From NCBI GenBank assembly GCA_017545095.1, contig JAFYCU010000148.1, forward strand, positions 1 to 46,515: a stretch of DNA of 46,515 bases, given 5' to 3'. Below the pieces are notes generated by a model. The model was given only the letters and a program-made list of their open reading frames with translations, was not told where the DNA came from and searched no databases. Position 1 is the stretch's first letter; every line of letters begins with the position of its first letter. Shown here piece by piece: positions 9,146 through 17,325 of the stretch. The position numbers and the translations under genes are program-made. The DNA comes from Muribaculaceae bacterium. GTDB taxonomy: Bacteria > Bacteroidota > Bacteroidia > Bacteroidales > Muribaculaceae.

Positions 9146-10189
9146 ATGAGTACAACACAAAAACAACGTCTTCCTTACATCGATTTCATGAAGGGTTTAT
9201 GTATTTTGCTTATTGTGCAGCAACACATTGATATTGACCATAATTTCTACCCTTCAATCCACCCGCAGCTCAATCCGGCTTTACAGTCATTCCGTATACC
9301 CATGTATTATTTTCTATCGGGGATTTTCTTTAAAACGTATAATGGGTTTAGTGACTTTTTGCGTAGAAAAGTGAACAATATGATTATCCCCTTACTGTTT
9401 TTTGAAGTGTTGGCATTGTTGGTGGCATGGCCAGTAGCTATGTACAAACAAAGTCATGGAATAGATTCAACGGTGGGTTTCTCCTGGATGTACATATTTG
9501 ATCCATTCACAATACGTGCTTGGCATTACACTTATCCGATGTGGTTTTTGCTTAGTTTGTTTGAGGTGAATGTAATGTTCTATTTGATTCAGAAGTATTT
9601 ATCATCGGTGTGGCGTGTGGTTGCTGTAGTGTTTTTGGCTGCCATGGGCTATGCCTGCGCTTATTGGCATGTTCAACTGCCACTTCATTTTGACACCGCA
9701 TTGGTTGGAATCCCATATTTCATGTTGGGCTGGTATGTTAAGCAGAAAGATGTGCTTGTTCCATCCAAGTACGATAAATGGGGATTATACATCTTTATTC
9801 CTGTCATGATTGTCATTTTCTTTGTGTCAGCGGGAATTGGAATCAATCAACAAGAACTTCCTAATTGGCTTCAGCTCTACATAGTGCCTTTCATCGCCAT
9901 TCTTACTTTGTTTTGGGCATGCAAAAACTTGCCGAAGATACCTGTCATCACTTATTTTGGCCGCTATTCAATTATCATTCTGGGCACCCATGTGGTCTTT
10001 TGCGTGCAAATGCGGTCTGTGGCCCAAGCATTCGGCATTCACGACAGTCAGTGGGTGTCGTTCGTTGCTTTTCTGATAACAATGGCTGTCGAGGCTATAA
10101 TCATTGCTGTGTTAATTAGGGTGTTTCCTCGATACACAGCGCAGAAAGAGTTTTTCAAGGAGGGGTGGAAACCATATTTTCTCAATTGA
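9146..10189 (+). CDS. Membrane acyltransferase, acyltransferase-3 family (second of two)
   Basis: This is a 347-residue polytopic membrane protein with the family N-terminus YIDFMKGLCILLIVQQHID, including the conserved His, followed by RIPMYYFLSGIFFK, which corresponds to the second conserved membrane segment. About ten hydrophobic helices can be traced. It resembles sugar O-acetyltransferases related to OafA and NodX; the acceptor cannot be told. It is AT-rich like its neighbour, but the two proteins differ along most of their length, so this is not a recent tandem duplication. It has its own candidate promoter. The final Lys/Phe-rich tail is cytoplasmic in related proteins. Confidence 0.85.
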   Translation: MSTTQKQRLPYIDFMKGLCILLIVQQHIDIDHNFYPSIHPQLNPALQSFRIPMYYFLSGIFFKTYNGFSDFLRRKVNNMIIPLLFFEVLALLVAWPVAMYKQSHGIDSTVGFSWMYIFDPFTIRAWHYTYPMWFLLSLFEVNVMFYLIQKYLSSVWRVVAVVFLAAMGYACAYWHVQLPLHFDTALVGIPYFMLGWYVKQKDVLVPSKYDKWGLYIFIPVMIVIFFVSAGIGINQQELPNWLQLYIVPFIAILTLFWACKNLPKIPVITYFGRYSIIILGTHVVFCVQMRSVAQAFGIHDSQWVSFVAFLITMAVEAIIIAVLIRVFPRYTAQKEFFKEGWKPYFLN

Positions 10190-10348
10190 ATAGCAACAGT
10201 GAATTTTTCGGCATTTTATTCGTGCTGCGATTCTATTGAATGATTTTCGAATGTGATTAACGAATTATTTTTTATTCGTTTGAATTAATCTGTTTCAACT
10301 CTTATCATGCATCTTCATTTTAATGAAAATAAATTGGTTGACTAATAA

Positions 10349-10380
10349 TTTGCACAATCGCATTATTTTGCCTAACTTTG
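10349..10380 (+). promoter_or_regulatory. Promoter of the polysaccharide cluster
   Basis: TTTG at 10349-10352 is followed by exactly 20 bases and then TAACTTTG at 10373-10380. This is a full match to the Bacteroidota primary sigma-factor pattern (-33 TTTG, about 19-21 bases, -7 TAnnTTTG). It is the best promoter match in the window and the only one before the first polysaccharide gene. Transcription would start near 10387. Confidence 0.65.
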
Positions 10381-10423
10381 CACGAGTTTTGTAAAGGTCG
10401 CCCAAGGGGTGTTTGTGTTGACA

Positions 10424-10516
10424 ATGCAACCAAATGTTTCTATTGGCGCATCCACTTATGGCCTTTGTGCTTGTGACTTGGATATTGTACTCGTTTTTCG
10501 CATTTCGCGATACTGA
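10424..10516 (+). CDS. Possible 30-codon leader peptide
   Basis: An ATG-started frame of 30 codons (begins MQPNVSIGAS, ends FRISRY) lies wholly within the untranslated leader and stops 60 bases before the sugar-phosphate transferase gene. It contains two Cys and no run of a single amino acid of the kind used in attenuation. A frame of this size is expected by chance, so it is listed only as a possibility. Confidence 0.15.
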   Translation: MQPNVSIGASTYGLCACDLDIVLVFRISRY

Positions 10517-10576
10517 AGATTTGTCAAGTCAAGGGTGCTTGGCCAGATAGGTAAAAGTATTGTAACTGAGAATGGT

Positions 10577-11698
10577 ATGAAGTATTTTTTATTGATAGGA
10601 TTTGCATTAGGCTTTGTCGTAGGAGTCATTTTGATTCCTGCCATCATCTCCTTGTCGTTTCGCAAGGGGTTCCTCGACAAGCCCGATGAGCGGAAAATAC
10701 ATCACATCAATGTGCCTCGTTTGGGTGGCACGTGCTTCTATCCTATTGCAATGCTTGTGGGAGCTGTGATGATTAGTATGGCTCCACGATTCAATATTCC
10801 GAACATTCTCCAAGTGTTTCACTACACAGGCATCAACATCTTGTATGGCCTGGTTGGAGCATTATTGCTGTTTGGCTTTGGTGTGATTGACGACCTGTGG
10901 GGCGTGCGTTATCGCACCAAGTTCATCGGTCAAATTGTGGCTGGTGTGTTGCTCTTTGTGGGGGGCACTTGGCTCGTCGACCTTCATGGAATGTTTGGAT
11001 TCCACGAAGTGTCGAATTGGATGGGAATGTTGATTACCATCTTTGCCATCGTGTTTGTGACCAATGCCATTAACTTTATCGATGGAATTGATGGTTTGGC
11101 TTCGACAATTTGTTTCCTTGTTCTGGCCTATTTTGCTGCTGTGTTCTACCTGTTGCATGCCTACGACTTCACCATTGTGACTGTAGCCACAATGGGGCCG
11201 TTATTTGCTTTCATGATGTACAACATCTTTGGCAGCGCCAAGCGGCACACCAAGACGTTTATGGGCGACACCGGGTCGCTGTTCCTGGGCTATTTGATAT
11301 GTGCGTTAGGCATCGCACTCAACCGAATTCTTTCATTGCCATCATCAAGAATTGTGGAGTTGCCATACCTCAACGACTTCAATCCCATGGCATTGTCGTT
11401 TGCTCCAATCATTTTGCCATGCTTAGATGTGATTCGAGTGGTGCTGGTGCGACGCCGACAGGGAAAGAATCCGTTTATCGCCGACAAGAACCATATCCAT
11501 CACAAGTTCCTGTCGATGGGACTTGATCAACATGTGGTTCTCGCCATTGTGGTGTTGATGGCCGTGGCTTTTTCCGCACTTACCATTTGGCTTAGCAAAT
11601 ACTTGAACATCAACATCGTACTGCTGATTGTAGTGGTATTGTGGACCGCCATTAATTTTCTTGTGAAAAATAAAAATGCATCAAAAAAAACAACATGA
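10577..11698 (+). CDS. Undecaprenyl-phosphate sugar-1-phosphate transferase (WecA/MraY family)
   Basis: This inner-membrane enzyme moves a sugar-1-phosphate, usually GlcNAc-1-P, from UDP-sugar to undecaprenyl phosphate, the first step in building a lipid-linked repeat unit. The ATG at 10577 is preferred over a GTG 14 codons upstream because it puts MKYFLLIGFALGF, the first membrane helix, at the N-terminus; this gives 373 residues. Family motifs are present: GVIDD, the NAINFIDGIDGLA loop, FMGDTGSLFLGY, and the late HIHHKF histidine motif that separates WecA-type enzymes from MraY. About ten membrane segments are seen. The gene opens the polysaccharide cluster, so it is the likely initiating transferase; the actual sugar is inferred. 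Confidence 0.88.
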   Translation: MKYFLLIGFALGFVVGVILIPAIISLSFRKGFLDKPDERKIHHINVPRLGGTCFYPIAMLVGAVMISMAPRFNIPNILQVFHYTGINILYGLVGALLLFGFGVIDDLWGVRYRTKFIGQIVAGVLLFVGGTWLVDLHGMFGFHEVSNWMGMLITIFAIVFVTNAINFIDGIDGLASTICFLVLAYFAAVFYLLHAYDFTIVTVATMGPLFAFMMYNIFGSAKRHTKTFMGDTGSLFLGYLICALGIALNRILSLPSSRIVELPYLNDFNPMALSFAPIILPCLDVIRVVLVRRRQGKNPFIADKNHIHHKFLSMGLDQHVVLAIVVLMAVAFSALTIWLSKYLNINIVLLIVVVLWTAINFLVKNKNASKKTT

Positions 11699-11699
11699 T

Positions 11700-12500
11700 A
11701 TGAAAAGAAAAATGAAATTTTGCGCAGTAGTTCTGTTTGCATTGCTGATGGCCTCGTGCAGTGCCCCAAAGCTGGGTTATTTCCAGGACGTGCAGTCGGG
11801 TGCAGTTGAGCAGCTGCAGCAACCACAGTTGATGCGTGCGCAGCAAGGCGACAAGTTGTCGATTATAGTGAGCAGCAAGAACCCAGAACTGGCCTACCTG
11901 TTCAACTTGCCTGTTGTGGGTCGTTATCGCCCCACAACCAGCAACACCAACTTACAGACATCCACTGTGACCCACTACACAGTTGACGAGCTTGGAAATA
12001 TTGATTTTCCCGTGCTCGGTCCTTTGCACATTGCGGGATTAACTCGAAGTGAGATTCAGAATCTTGTCAAAAACAAGTTGCTTACCAGCGACATGATCAA
12101 GGATCCCATCGTCACCGTAGATTTTCTGGACATGTACTACGAGGTGATGGGCGAGGTGAACCGCCCCGGACGTTTCCTCATCGACCACGACAAGGTGACC
12201 CTGCTCGATGCCCTCAGCCAGGCCGGAGACCTCACTATTAATGGCAAGCGCGAGATATTGCTGCTGCGCGAGGAGAATGGCAAGCAAAGAGCTTTCCGCG
12301 TCAACCTGCAAAACCACAAGGAACTCTATAGCTCACCTGCTTTCTACCTGAAGCAGAACGATGTGCTCTATGTGGAGCCTAACGACAAAAAAGCACGTGA
12401 GTCAACATCGATTGGCAACGACCTTTTGCGTCCATCGATGTGGATCTCCATCGCTTCTTTCGCCACTTCATTAATCCTTCTTATCAAAAACTGGAAATGA
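11700..12500 (+). CDS. Polysaccharide export outer-membrane lipoprotein (Wza-like)
   Basis: This is the outer-membrane export channel component for surface polysaccharide. The ATG at 11700 is chosen over one at 11676 because it gives a normal lipoprotein signal with lipobox LMASC (Cys20); the upstream codon overlaps the previous gene. The mature 247 residues hold the polysaccharide-export domain (starting at GDKLSIIVSSKNPELA) and one SLBB domain (YYEVMGEVNRPGRFLI), with a final hydrophobic segment (MWISIASFATSLILLI), as in Wza where a C-terminal helix spans the outer membrane. It is shorter than E. coli Wza, which has more SLBB repeats; this short form is usual in Bacteroidota. It overlaps the kinase gene by four bases (ATGA). 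Confidence 0.9.
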   Translation: MKRKMKFCAVVLFALLMASCSAPKLGYFQDVQSGAVEQLQQPQLMRAQQGDKLSIIVSSKNPELAYLFNLPVVGRYRPTTSNTNLQTSTVTHYTVDELGNIDFPVLGPLHIAGLTRSEIQNLVKNKLLTSDMIKDPIVTVDFLDMYYEVMGEVNRPGRFLIDHDKVTLLDALSQAGDLTINGKREILLLREENGKQRAFRVNLQNHKELYSSPAFYLKQNDVLYVEPNDKKARESTSIGNDLLRPSMWISIASFATSLILLIKNWK

Positions 12501-14896
12501 ACGAGAACACTTATAGCTCATACCCCAAAACGGCAAATACCAATACGGATGAGGATGATTCCATCAACATCCAACAGCTCATTCAGCTGTGCGTGTCGAA
12601 CTGGTACTGGTTTCTTGCATCGATTATCGTGGCTTTGGCTTTGGCTGCGGCCTACATTCTAACCACACAACCGGTATATACCCGTAAGGCATCTGTGCTC
12701 ATCAAGGATGGCGACACCAACAGTGCTATCACCAAGGCTTTCGGGTCGTTCACCAGCATGGGGCAGCAATACACACGCACCAACCTTCACAACGAGATGC
12801 TCACGTTCAAGTCGCCCACTTATATGATAGATGTGGTGGCTGCTTTGCATCTTGACATGAATTACTCGGTTGATGGTCGTTTCCACCCGGTGGAGCTTTA
12901 TGGCTCCAACCTGCCCGTGCAGGTGTCGATGCCCGATTTGGAACAAGACGAAACGGCATCGCTCGACCTCAAGTTGCTCAGCGATGGTACTGCGATTCTG
13001 TCGAATTTCATGCTTAACTACAAGCCCGTTTCAGAGAAACGCTATAAAGCCGAGGTGGGCAAGGTGGTGCAGACACCTATTGGCAAGCTGATTATCACGC
13101 CCACTCAGGCCTACGATGGAAGCGAATGGGCTAAACCCATACATGTGCGCCGTAGCACAATGGAAGCTGCCACAGGTCGATATGTGGGTGCGCTGGGTGT
13201 GGAGCAAAGCGATGACCGCTCGTCGGTGATTGACCTGAAAATCAACGATGTTTCCTACGAAAGAGCCGCCGATGTGCTGGCCGGCTTGCTCAACGTGTAT
13301 GACAAGAAATGGGTCGATAACATCAATGAGCAGGCTGTGAGTTCGTCGAAATTCATCGACGACGAGTTGATGAAAATCGAAAGCGAGCTGGGCAATGTGG
13401 ATGCCAGCATCTCGAGCTACAAAGCCGCAAACATGGTACCCGATGTGTCGGCGGCATCGCAGATTTATATGCAGCGTGCCGAGACCAACCGGGCTCAGCT
13501 CATGGAGCTTAACAACCAGCTGTTCATGGCCAATTACATCCGCAAGCAGCTCACTTCCGATGGAGGTCAGTACAAGACGCTGCCGGCCAACACCGGCATC
13601 AACAATTCCACGGTGGCACAGCAAATCGTGGGTTACAACGAGCTGGTGATGCAGCGCAACAGCCTGATTAATAACAGCAGCTCCAACAACCCCTTGATTG
13701 CCGATCTGGAACAGAACATTGCCTCGATGCGCCAAGCCATCATTGCTTCGGTCGAGAACACCGTTGCCGAGTTGAGCGACAGGATAGGCTCGTTGAGAGG
13801 AAATGCTTCCCAAACCAACCGACAGATATCTGCCAGTCCCACACGTGCCAAGGATCTGCTGAGTGTGGAGCGCCAGCAAAAAGTGAAAGAGCAGCTTTAC
13901 CTGTTCTTGCTCCAGAAAAAAGCCGAGAATCAGCTTTCGAAAGCATTCACGGCCTACAACACCCGTGTGCTCAATCCCCCTTATGGAAGCACGAAACCAT
14001 CCAGCCCGGTGAAACTGAATGTGGTTATCATCGCTCTGCTTCTAGGCTTGATTATTCCGTTGGTATTCATCTTGCTGCGTCATTCGATGGACAACGCTAT
14101 CCACAATCGCAAAGACCTTGAGTCGTTGTCGGTGCCCTTTGTGGGTGAGATTCCGCTGTCTTACCGCAAACGCAAAGGCTTGTTTGCACTCTTTGAGAAG
14201 AAACGGCAGGTGCGTGAGATTGTGGTCAAGGAACGTTCGGGCAATGCCATCAATGAGGCATTCCGTGTGTTGCGTTCCAACATCGAGTTTGTGGTGGGGT
14301 CGGGCGACAAGGCCAAGGTGGTTATGTTCACATCGGCCTATGCCGGGTCGGGTAAAACGTTTATCTCGGCCAACTTGGCTACAAGTTTCGCCATCAAGGG
14401 CAAGAAGGTGTTGCTCATCGACTTGGATATGCGTAAAGCATCGTTGTCAACGTTTGTCAACTCACCCGCTCGAGGCATTTCCGACTACCTGAGTGGCCAT
14501 GTCGACACCCTTGACGATGTGCTGGTGCGTGGCACCATCAATCCTAATATGGATGTGGTTCCTGTGGGTACTACCCCTCCCAATCCAACCGAATTGCTGT
14601 TTACCGACCGGTTCACTCAGCTTTTCGATATGGTAGCCGAGAAATACGACTATGTGTTTATTGACTGCCCGCCTCTGGATGTGGTGGCCGACGCAGGCAT
14701 CATCAACAAGCATTGCGACCTCACGGTGTTTGTGATTCGTTCTGGCTTGTTCGAGAAGACGATGTTGCCCGAGCTTGAGCGCAACTACACCGAGAACCGT
14801 TACAAGAACCTCACCCTTGTGCTCAACGGCACCTACGATGAGTTTAATGGTTACGGATACCACAGCTATGGATATGGCTATGGCGAGAAGAGATGA
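12497..14896 (+). CDS. Polysaccharide co-polymerase and tyrosine autokinase (Wzc-like)
   Basis: This inner-membrane protein controls chain length and export and carries a bacterial tyrosine kinase domain. The start at 12497 (799 residues) overlaps the Wza stop; a longer frame from 12440 would run through the Wza gene. The order is: Wzz domain with a first membrane helix (WYWFLASIIVALALAAAYIL, about residues 34-54), a long periplasmic coiled-coil region (about 290-480), a second helix near 510-530, then the kinase. Walker A is AGSGKT at 616-621, Walker A' LLIDLDM near 640, Walker B YVFIDCPP at 719-726. The C-terminus has five tyrosines within residues 786-795, the usual autophosphorylation cluster. 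No matching tyrosine phosphatase gene lies in the window. Confidence 0.93.
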   Translation: MNENTYSSYPKTANTNTDEDDSINIQQLIQLCVSNWYWFLASIIVALALAAAYILTTQPVYTRKASVLIKDGDTNSAITKAFGSFTSMGQQYTRTNLHNEMLTFKSPTYMIDVVAALHLDMNYSVDGRFHPVELYGSNLPVQVSMPDLEQDETASLDLKLLSDGTAILSNFMLNYKPVSEKRYKAEVGKVVQTPIGKLIITPTQAYDGSEWAKPIHVRRSTMEAATGRYVGALGVEQSDDRSSVIDLKINDVSYERAADVLAGLLNVYDKKWVDNINEQAVSSSKFIDDELMKIESELGNVDASISSYKAANMVPDVSAASQIYMQRAETNRAQLMELNNQLFMANYIRKQLTSDGGQYKTLPANTGINNSTVAQQIVGYNELVMQRNSLINNSSSNNPLIADLEQNIASMRQAIIASVENTVAELSDRIGSLRGNASQTNRQISASPTRAKDLLSVERQQKVKEQLYLFLLQKKAENQLSKAFTAYNTRVLNPPYGSTKPSSPVKLNVVIIALLLGLIIPLVFILLRHSMDNAIHNRKDLESLSVPFVGEIPLSYRKRKGLFALFEKKRQVREIVVKERSGNAINEAFRVLRSNIEFVVGSGDKAKVVMFTSAYAGSGKTFISANLATSFAIKGKKVLLIDLDMRKASLSTFVNSPARGISDYLSGHVDTLDDVLVRGTINPNMDVVPVGTTPPNPTELLFTDRFTQLFDMVAEKYDYVFIDCPPLDVVADAGIINKHCDLTVFVIRSGLFEKTMLPELERNYTENRYKNLTLVLNGTYDEFNGYGYHSYGYGYGEKR

Positions 14897-14940
14897 TAAT
14901 TGTATTTAACTACTGATTTGTATTATATTAGCGCAATTAT

Positions 14941-16146
14941 ATGAAGGCTTGTTTCATGGGTTTAGGCTATATAGGCCTTCCCACAGCGATTATTGCAGCC
15001 AAGCATGGTGTGCAGGTGCATGGTGTGGATGTCAACCCCAAAGTGGTGGAGATGACCAATGCTGGCCGGTTGCACATTGTGGAACCTGGATTGGAGCAGA
15101 TGCTTCAGGATGTGGTGAATGCCGGGAATCTGGTGGCATCCACCACCCCCGAGGTGTGTGATGCCTATTTCATGGTGGTGCCCACTCCTTTCAAAGGCAA
15201 TCACGAACCCGATGTGTCGTTTGTTGAGTCGGCAACACGAATGGTCGCTCCATTGCTCAAAGCGGGTGACCTCTATGTGATAGAATCCACATCACCGGTA
15301 GGAACCACCGAGGCGATGGCAAACCTGATTTTTGAGCTTCGTCCCGAGCTTCAAGGAAAGCTCTTCATCGCTTATTGCCCCGAACGTGTGTTGCCAGGCA
15401 ACGTGATTTATGAACTGGTGCATAACGACCGCGTGATTGGCGGCATCGACCCCGCATCGACCGAAAAAGCCATCGAGTTCTATGCACAATTTGTGCAAGG
15501 CACGCTTCACCGCACCAACGCCCGCACGGCCGGGATGTGCAAACTCACCGAGAATTCGAGCCGCGATGTGCAGATTGCTTTTGCCAACGAGCTGTCGATG
15601 GTGTGCGACCGTGCTGGCATCAACGTGTGGGAACTCATTGAGCTGGCCAACAAGCACCCACGTGTCAACATACTGCAGCCCGGATGTGGCGTGGGAGGAC
15701 ACTGCATAGCTGTGGATCCCTACTTTATCACGGCGGCTTATCCCGATGAGGCTAAGATTATCGCAAAAGCAAGGGAAATCAACAACTACAAGGCTCAATG
15801 GTGTGTGGAACGCATCAAGAATGCCATGCTGCGATTTGAGCTGGACAACAACCGCAAACCGCGTGTAGCCATGATGGGACTGGCTTTCAAGCCCAATATC
15901 GACGACCTGCGTGAGTCACCGGCCAAGCAAATCACCACATCGGTGATGCAAAGTTGCAACAACGCCGACATCATGGTGGTGGAGCCCAACATCAGCGAGC
16001 ACAAAGTGTTTAAGCTAACCGATTATCGCGAGGCTTTTGAGCGTGCCGATATCGTGGTGATGCTCACCGCACACGACCAGTTCAAGACCCTGCCGTGGAC
16101 CGACTCAAAGGTGATTCTTGATTTCTGTGGCATTTATAAGAAATGA
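14941..16146 (+). CDS. wecC: UDP-N-acetyl-D-mannosamine dehydrogenase
   Basis: This cytoplasmic enzyme oxidises UDP-ManNAc twice with NAD to UDP-N-acetylmannosaminuronate. The 401 residues show the NAD site GLGYIGLP at 7-14, CPERVLPG, the CKLTENSSRDVQIAFANEL dimer helix, and the catalytic Cys255 in GGHCIAVDP. These motifs follow E. coli WecC more closely than UDP-glucose dehydrogenase, so the ManNAc substrate is favoured though not proved. Its usual partner WecB (UDP-GlcNAc 2-epimerase) is not in the window and must be elsewhere or replaced. It lies 44 bases after the kinase gene, in the same direction. Confidence 0.9.
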   Translation: MKACFMGLGYIGLPTAIIAAKHGVQVHGVDVNPKVVEMTNAGRLHIVEPGLEQMLQDVVNAGNLVASTTPEVCDAYFMVVPTPFKGNHEPDVSFVESATRMVAPLLKAGDLYVIESTSPVGTTEAMANLIFELRPELQGKLFIAYCPERVLPGNVIYELVHNDRVIGGIDPASTEKAIEFYAQFVQGTLHRTNARTAGMCKLTENSSRDVQIAFANELSMVCDRAGINVWELIELANKHPRVNILQPGCGVGGHCIAVDPYFITAAYPDEAKIIAKAREINNYKAQWCVERIKNAMLRFELDNNRKPRVAMMGLAFKPNIDDLRESPAKQITTSVMQSCNNADIMVVEPNISEHKVFKLTDYREAFERADIVVMLTAHDQFKTLPWTDSKVILDFCGIYKK

Positions 16147-16164
16147 TGAATTGAGAAGTTTGCG

Positions 16165-17325
16165 ATGCTACTGAGTCTGGTTGTATACATCCTGCTGGCT
16201 CTGACCTTGTTTGCACTTGGTTGGCACGCACGAAAGCGCGACAATGCTCGGCAAGCCGTTGGCTTGCCGCTGTTGCCGTTTTATTGCTGGGAATTTCTGG
16301 CTTCAATCGGCGTGATAGCTGTCGTGTTTGGCGTGCGATTGGAAACAGGGTCAGATCACATCATGTATCTGTCGCAATACTTCAATATGTGCAAACACGG
16401 CACCATGGTGCGTGAAGGCGGCATGGAGAGTGGGTTTGAGTTGATTACCCGCTGTATCGCATCGCTCAAGTGCCACTTCACCATTTACTTCGGTTTCTGG
16501 GCTTTCCTTCAAGCCACTTTGCTCTATTGGGGGCTGAGAACCCGAAAGTTTGTATTGCCATGGCTCGGTCTGTTGTTGATTTTAGGGCCGTATTCCATCA
16601 ACTGGTTCTCGTTTTTGCGCCAGTGGGTGGTGACTTTTGGTTGTGTGGCCATGGTGCCGTGGGTGGCTAAACGCAAGTTCTGGCCTTATGCCGTTGGCGT
16701 GGTACTTTTGTCCACGATTCATTACTCAGCATTCTTGCTCATACCAGTATTTTTTCTGCCGTTTGCGCGTATTTCTTCGTGGTCAAGAACAAGGTTACTG
16801 GTGATATATGCCGTATGCATAATCCTGGGATTATACCCGATTTGGATTAAGGCTTTCAGTTGGATAATCGACCTACTGCCCATTGTGGGGTATGACCGTT
16901 ACAGTGCCATGGCGGCAAATCTATTCAGCGGAGAGTTTCGCACTCCTAGTTTCGGTCCTTTGAGGTTGATTACGATTTTCGCTCAAGTCGTTGCCATTTG
17001 GTATTATCCGAAGGTGAAATCACATCGACAATCCGATAATCTTTTACCAGTGTTTTTTGCTTTTGCTTTGCTGGCATCATGCTTCGAATGCCTGTTCATC
17101 AACACAGCCCACTACATGGTGCGTCCGGCCGATTTGTTCTATGTGTGTTTGATGATTGTTGTTGCTTATGTTGCTGATTATTTGTTTGATCAAAAACGCT
17201 ATGTCGAGTTGGCTATATGCGTGATCCCCATATTGCTTTTTGTGCCCATCAATGTGGTGAGGTCGTATTATTTCCCTGGCGACATGAGTATTGTGGTTAA
17301 CTATCATTTCTTTTTCTGGCGATGA
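16165..17325 (+). CDS. EpsG-like polysaccharide polymerase (Wzy-type)
   Basis: This is a 386-residue membrane protein with about ten hydrophobic segments. It resembles the EpsG family of O-antigen and exopolysaccharide polymerases: an RLETGSDHIMYLSQY stretch after the first helices (a G-x-D-x-x-x-Y pattern), a central block including FLRQWVVT, and STIHYSAFLLIPVFF later. Such proteins join repeat units on the periplasmic face. It overlaps the flippase gene by four bases, which supports the assignment, since flippase and polymerase work on the same lipid-linked unit. Family identity is from the pattern of segments and these short motifs. Confidence 0.75.
   Translation: MLLSLVVYILLALTLFALGWHARKRDNARQAVGLPLLPFYCWEFLASIGVIAVVFGVRLETGSDHIMYLSQYFNMCKHGTMVREGGMESGFELITRCIASLKCHFTIYFGFWAFLQATLLYWGLRTRKFVLPWLGLLLILGPYSINWFSFLRQWVVTFGCVAMVPWVAKRKFWPYAVGVVLLSTIHYSAFLLIPVFFLPFARISSWSRTRLLVIYAVCIILGLYPIWIKAFSWIIDLLPIVGYDRYSAMAANLFSGEFRTPSFGPLRLITIFAQVVAIWYYPKVKSHRQSDNLLPVFFAFALLASCFECLFINTAHYMVRPADLFYVCLMIVVAYVADYLFDQKRYVELAICVIPILLFVPINVVRSYYFPGDMSIVVNYHFFFWR

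Larger units (their letters stand above)
10190..10576 (+). other. 387-base gene-free stretch: AT-rich spacer, promoter and long leader of the polysaccharide cluster
   Basis: The first 160 bases are AT-rich and show nothing I can name. A strong promoter match lies at 10349-10380. From the likely start of transcription near 10387, about 190 bases of leader precede the first ATG of the cluster. The leader has only a weak hairpin (CGCCC / GGGTG, about 10399-10411) and a short open frame (10424-10516). No UpxY-type antiterminator gene, invertible-promoter repeat or known riboswitch was recognised here. Confidence 0.6.

Noticed and set aside
10535..10576. GTG start for the sugar-phosphate transferase
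   Set aside because: The added 14 residues are polar and precede the first membrane helix, which normally begins the protein; the ATG at 10577 fits better.
12440..12496. Upstream start for the Wzc-like gene
   Set aside because: It would overlap the Wza-like gene by 61 bases and add a peptide that is the shifted reading of the Wza C-terminus; the ATGA overlap at 12497 is the usual arrangement.
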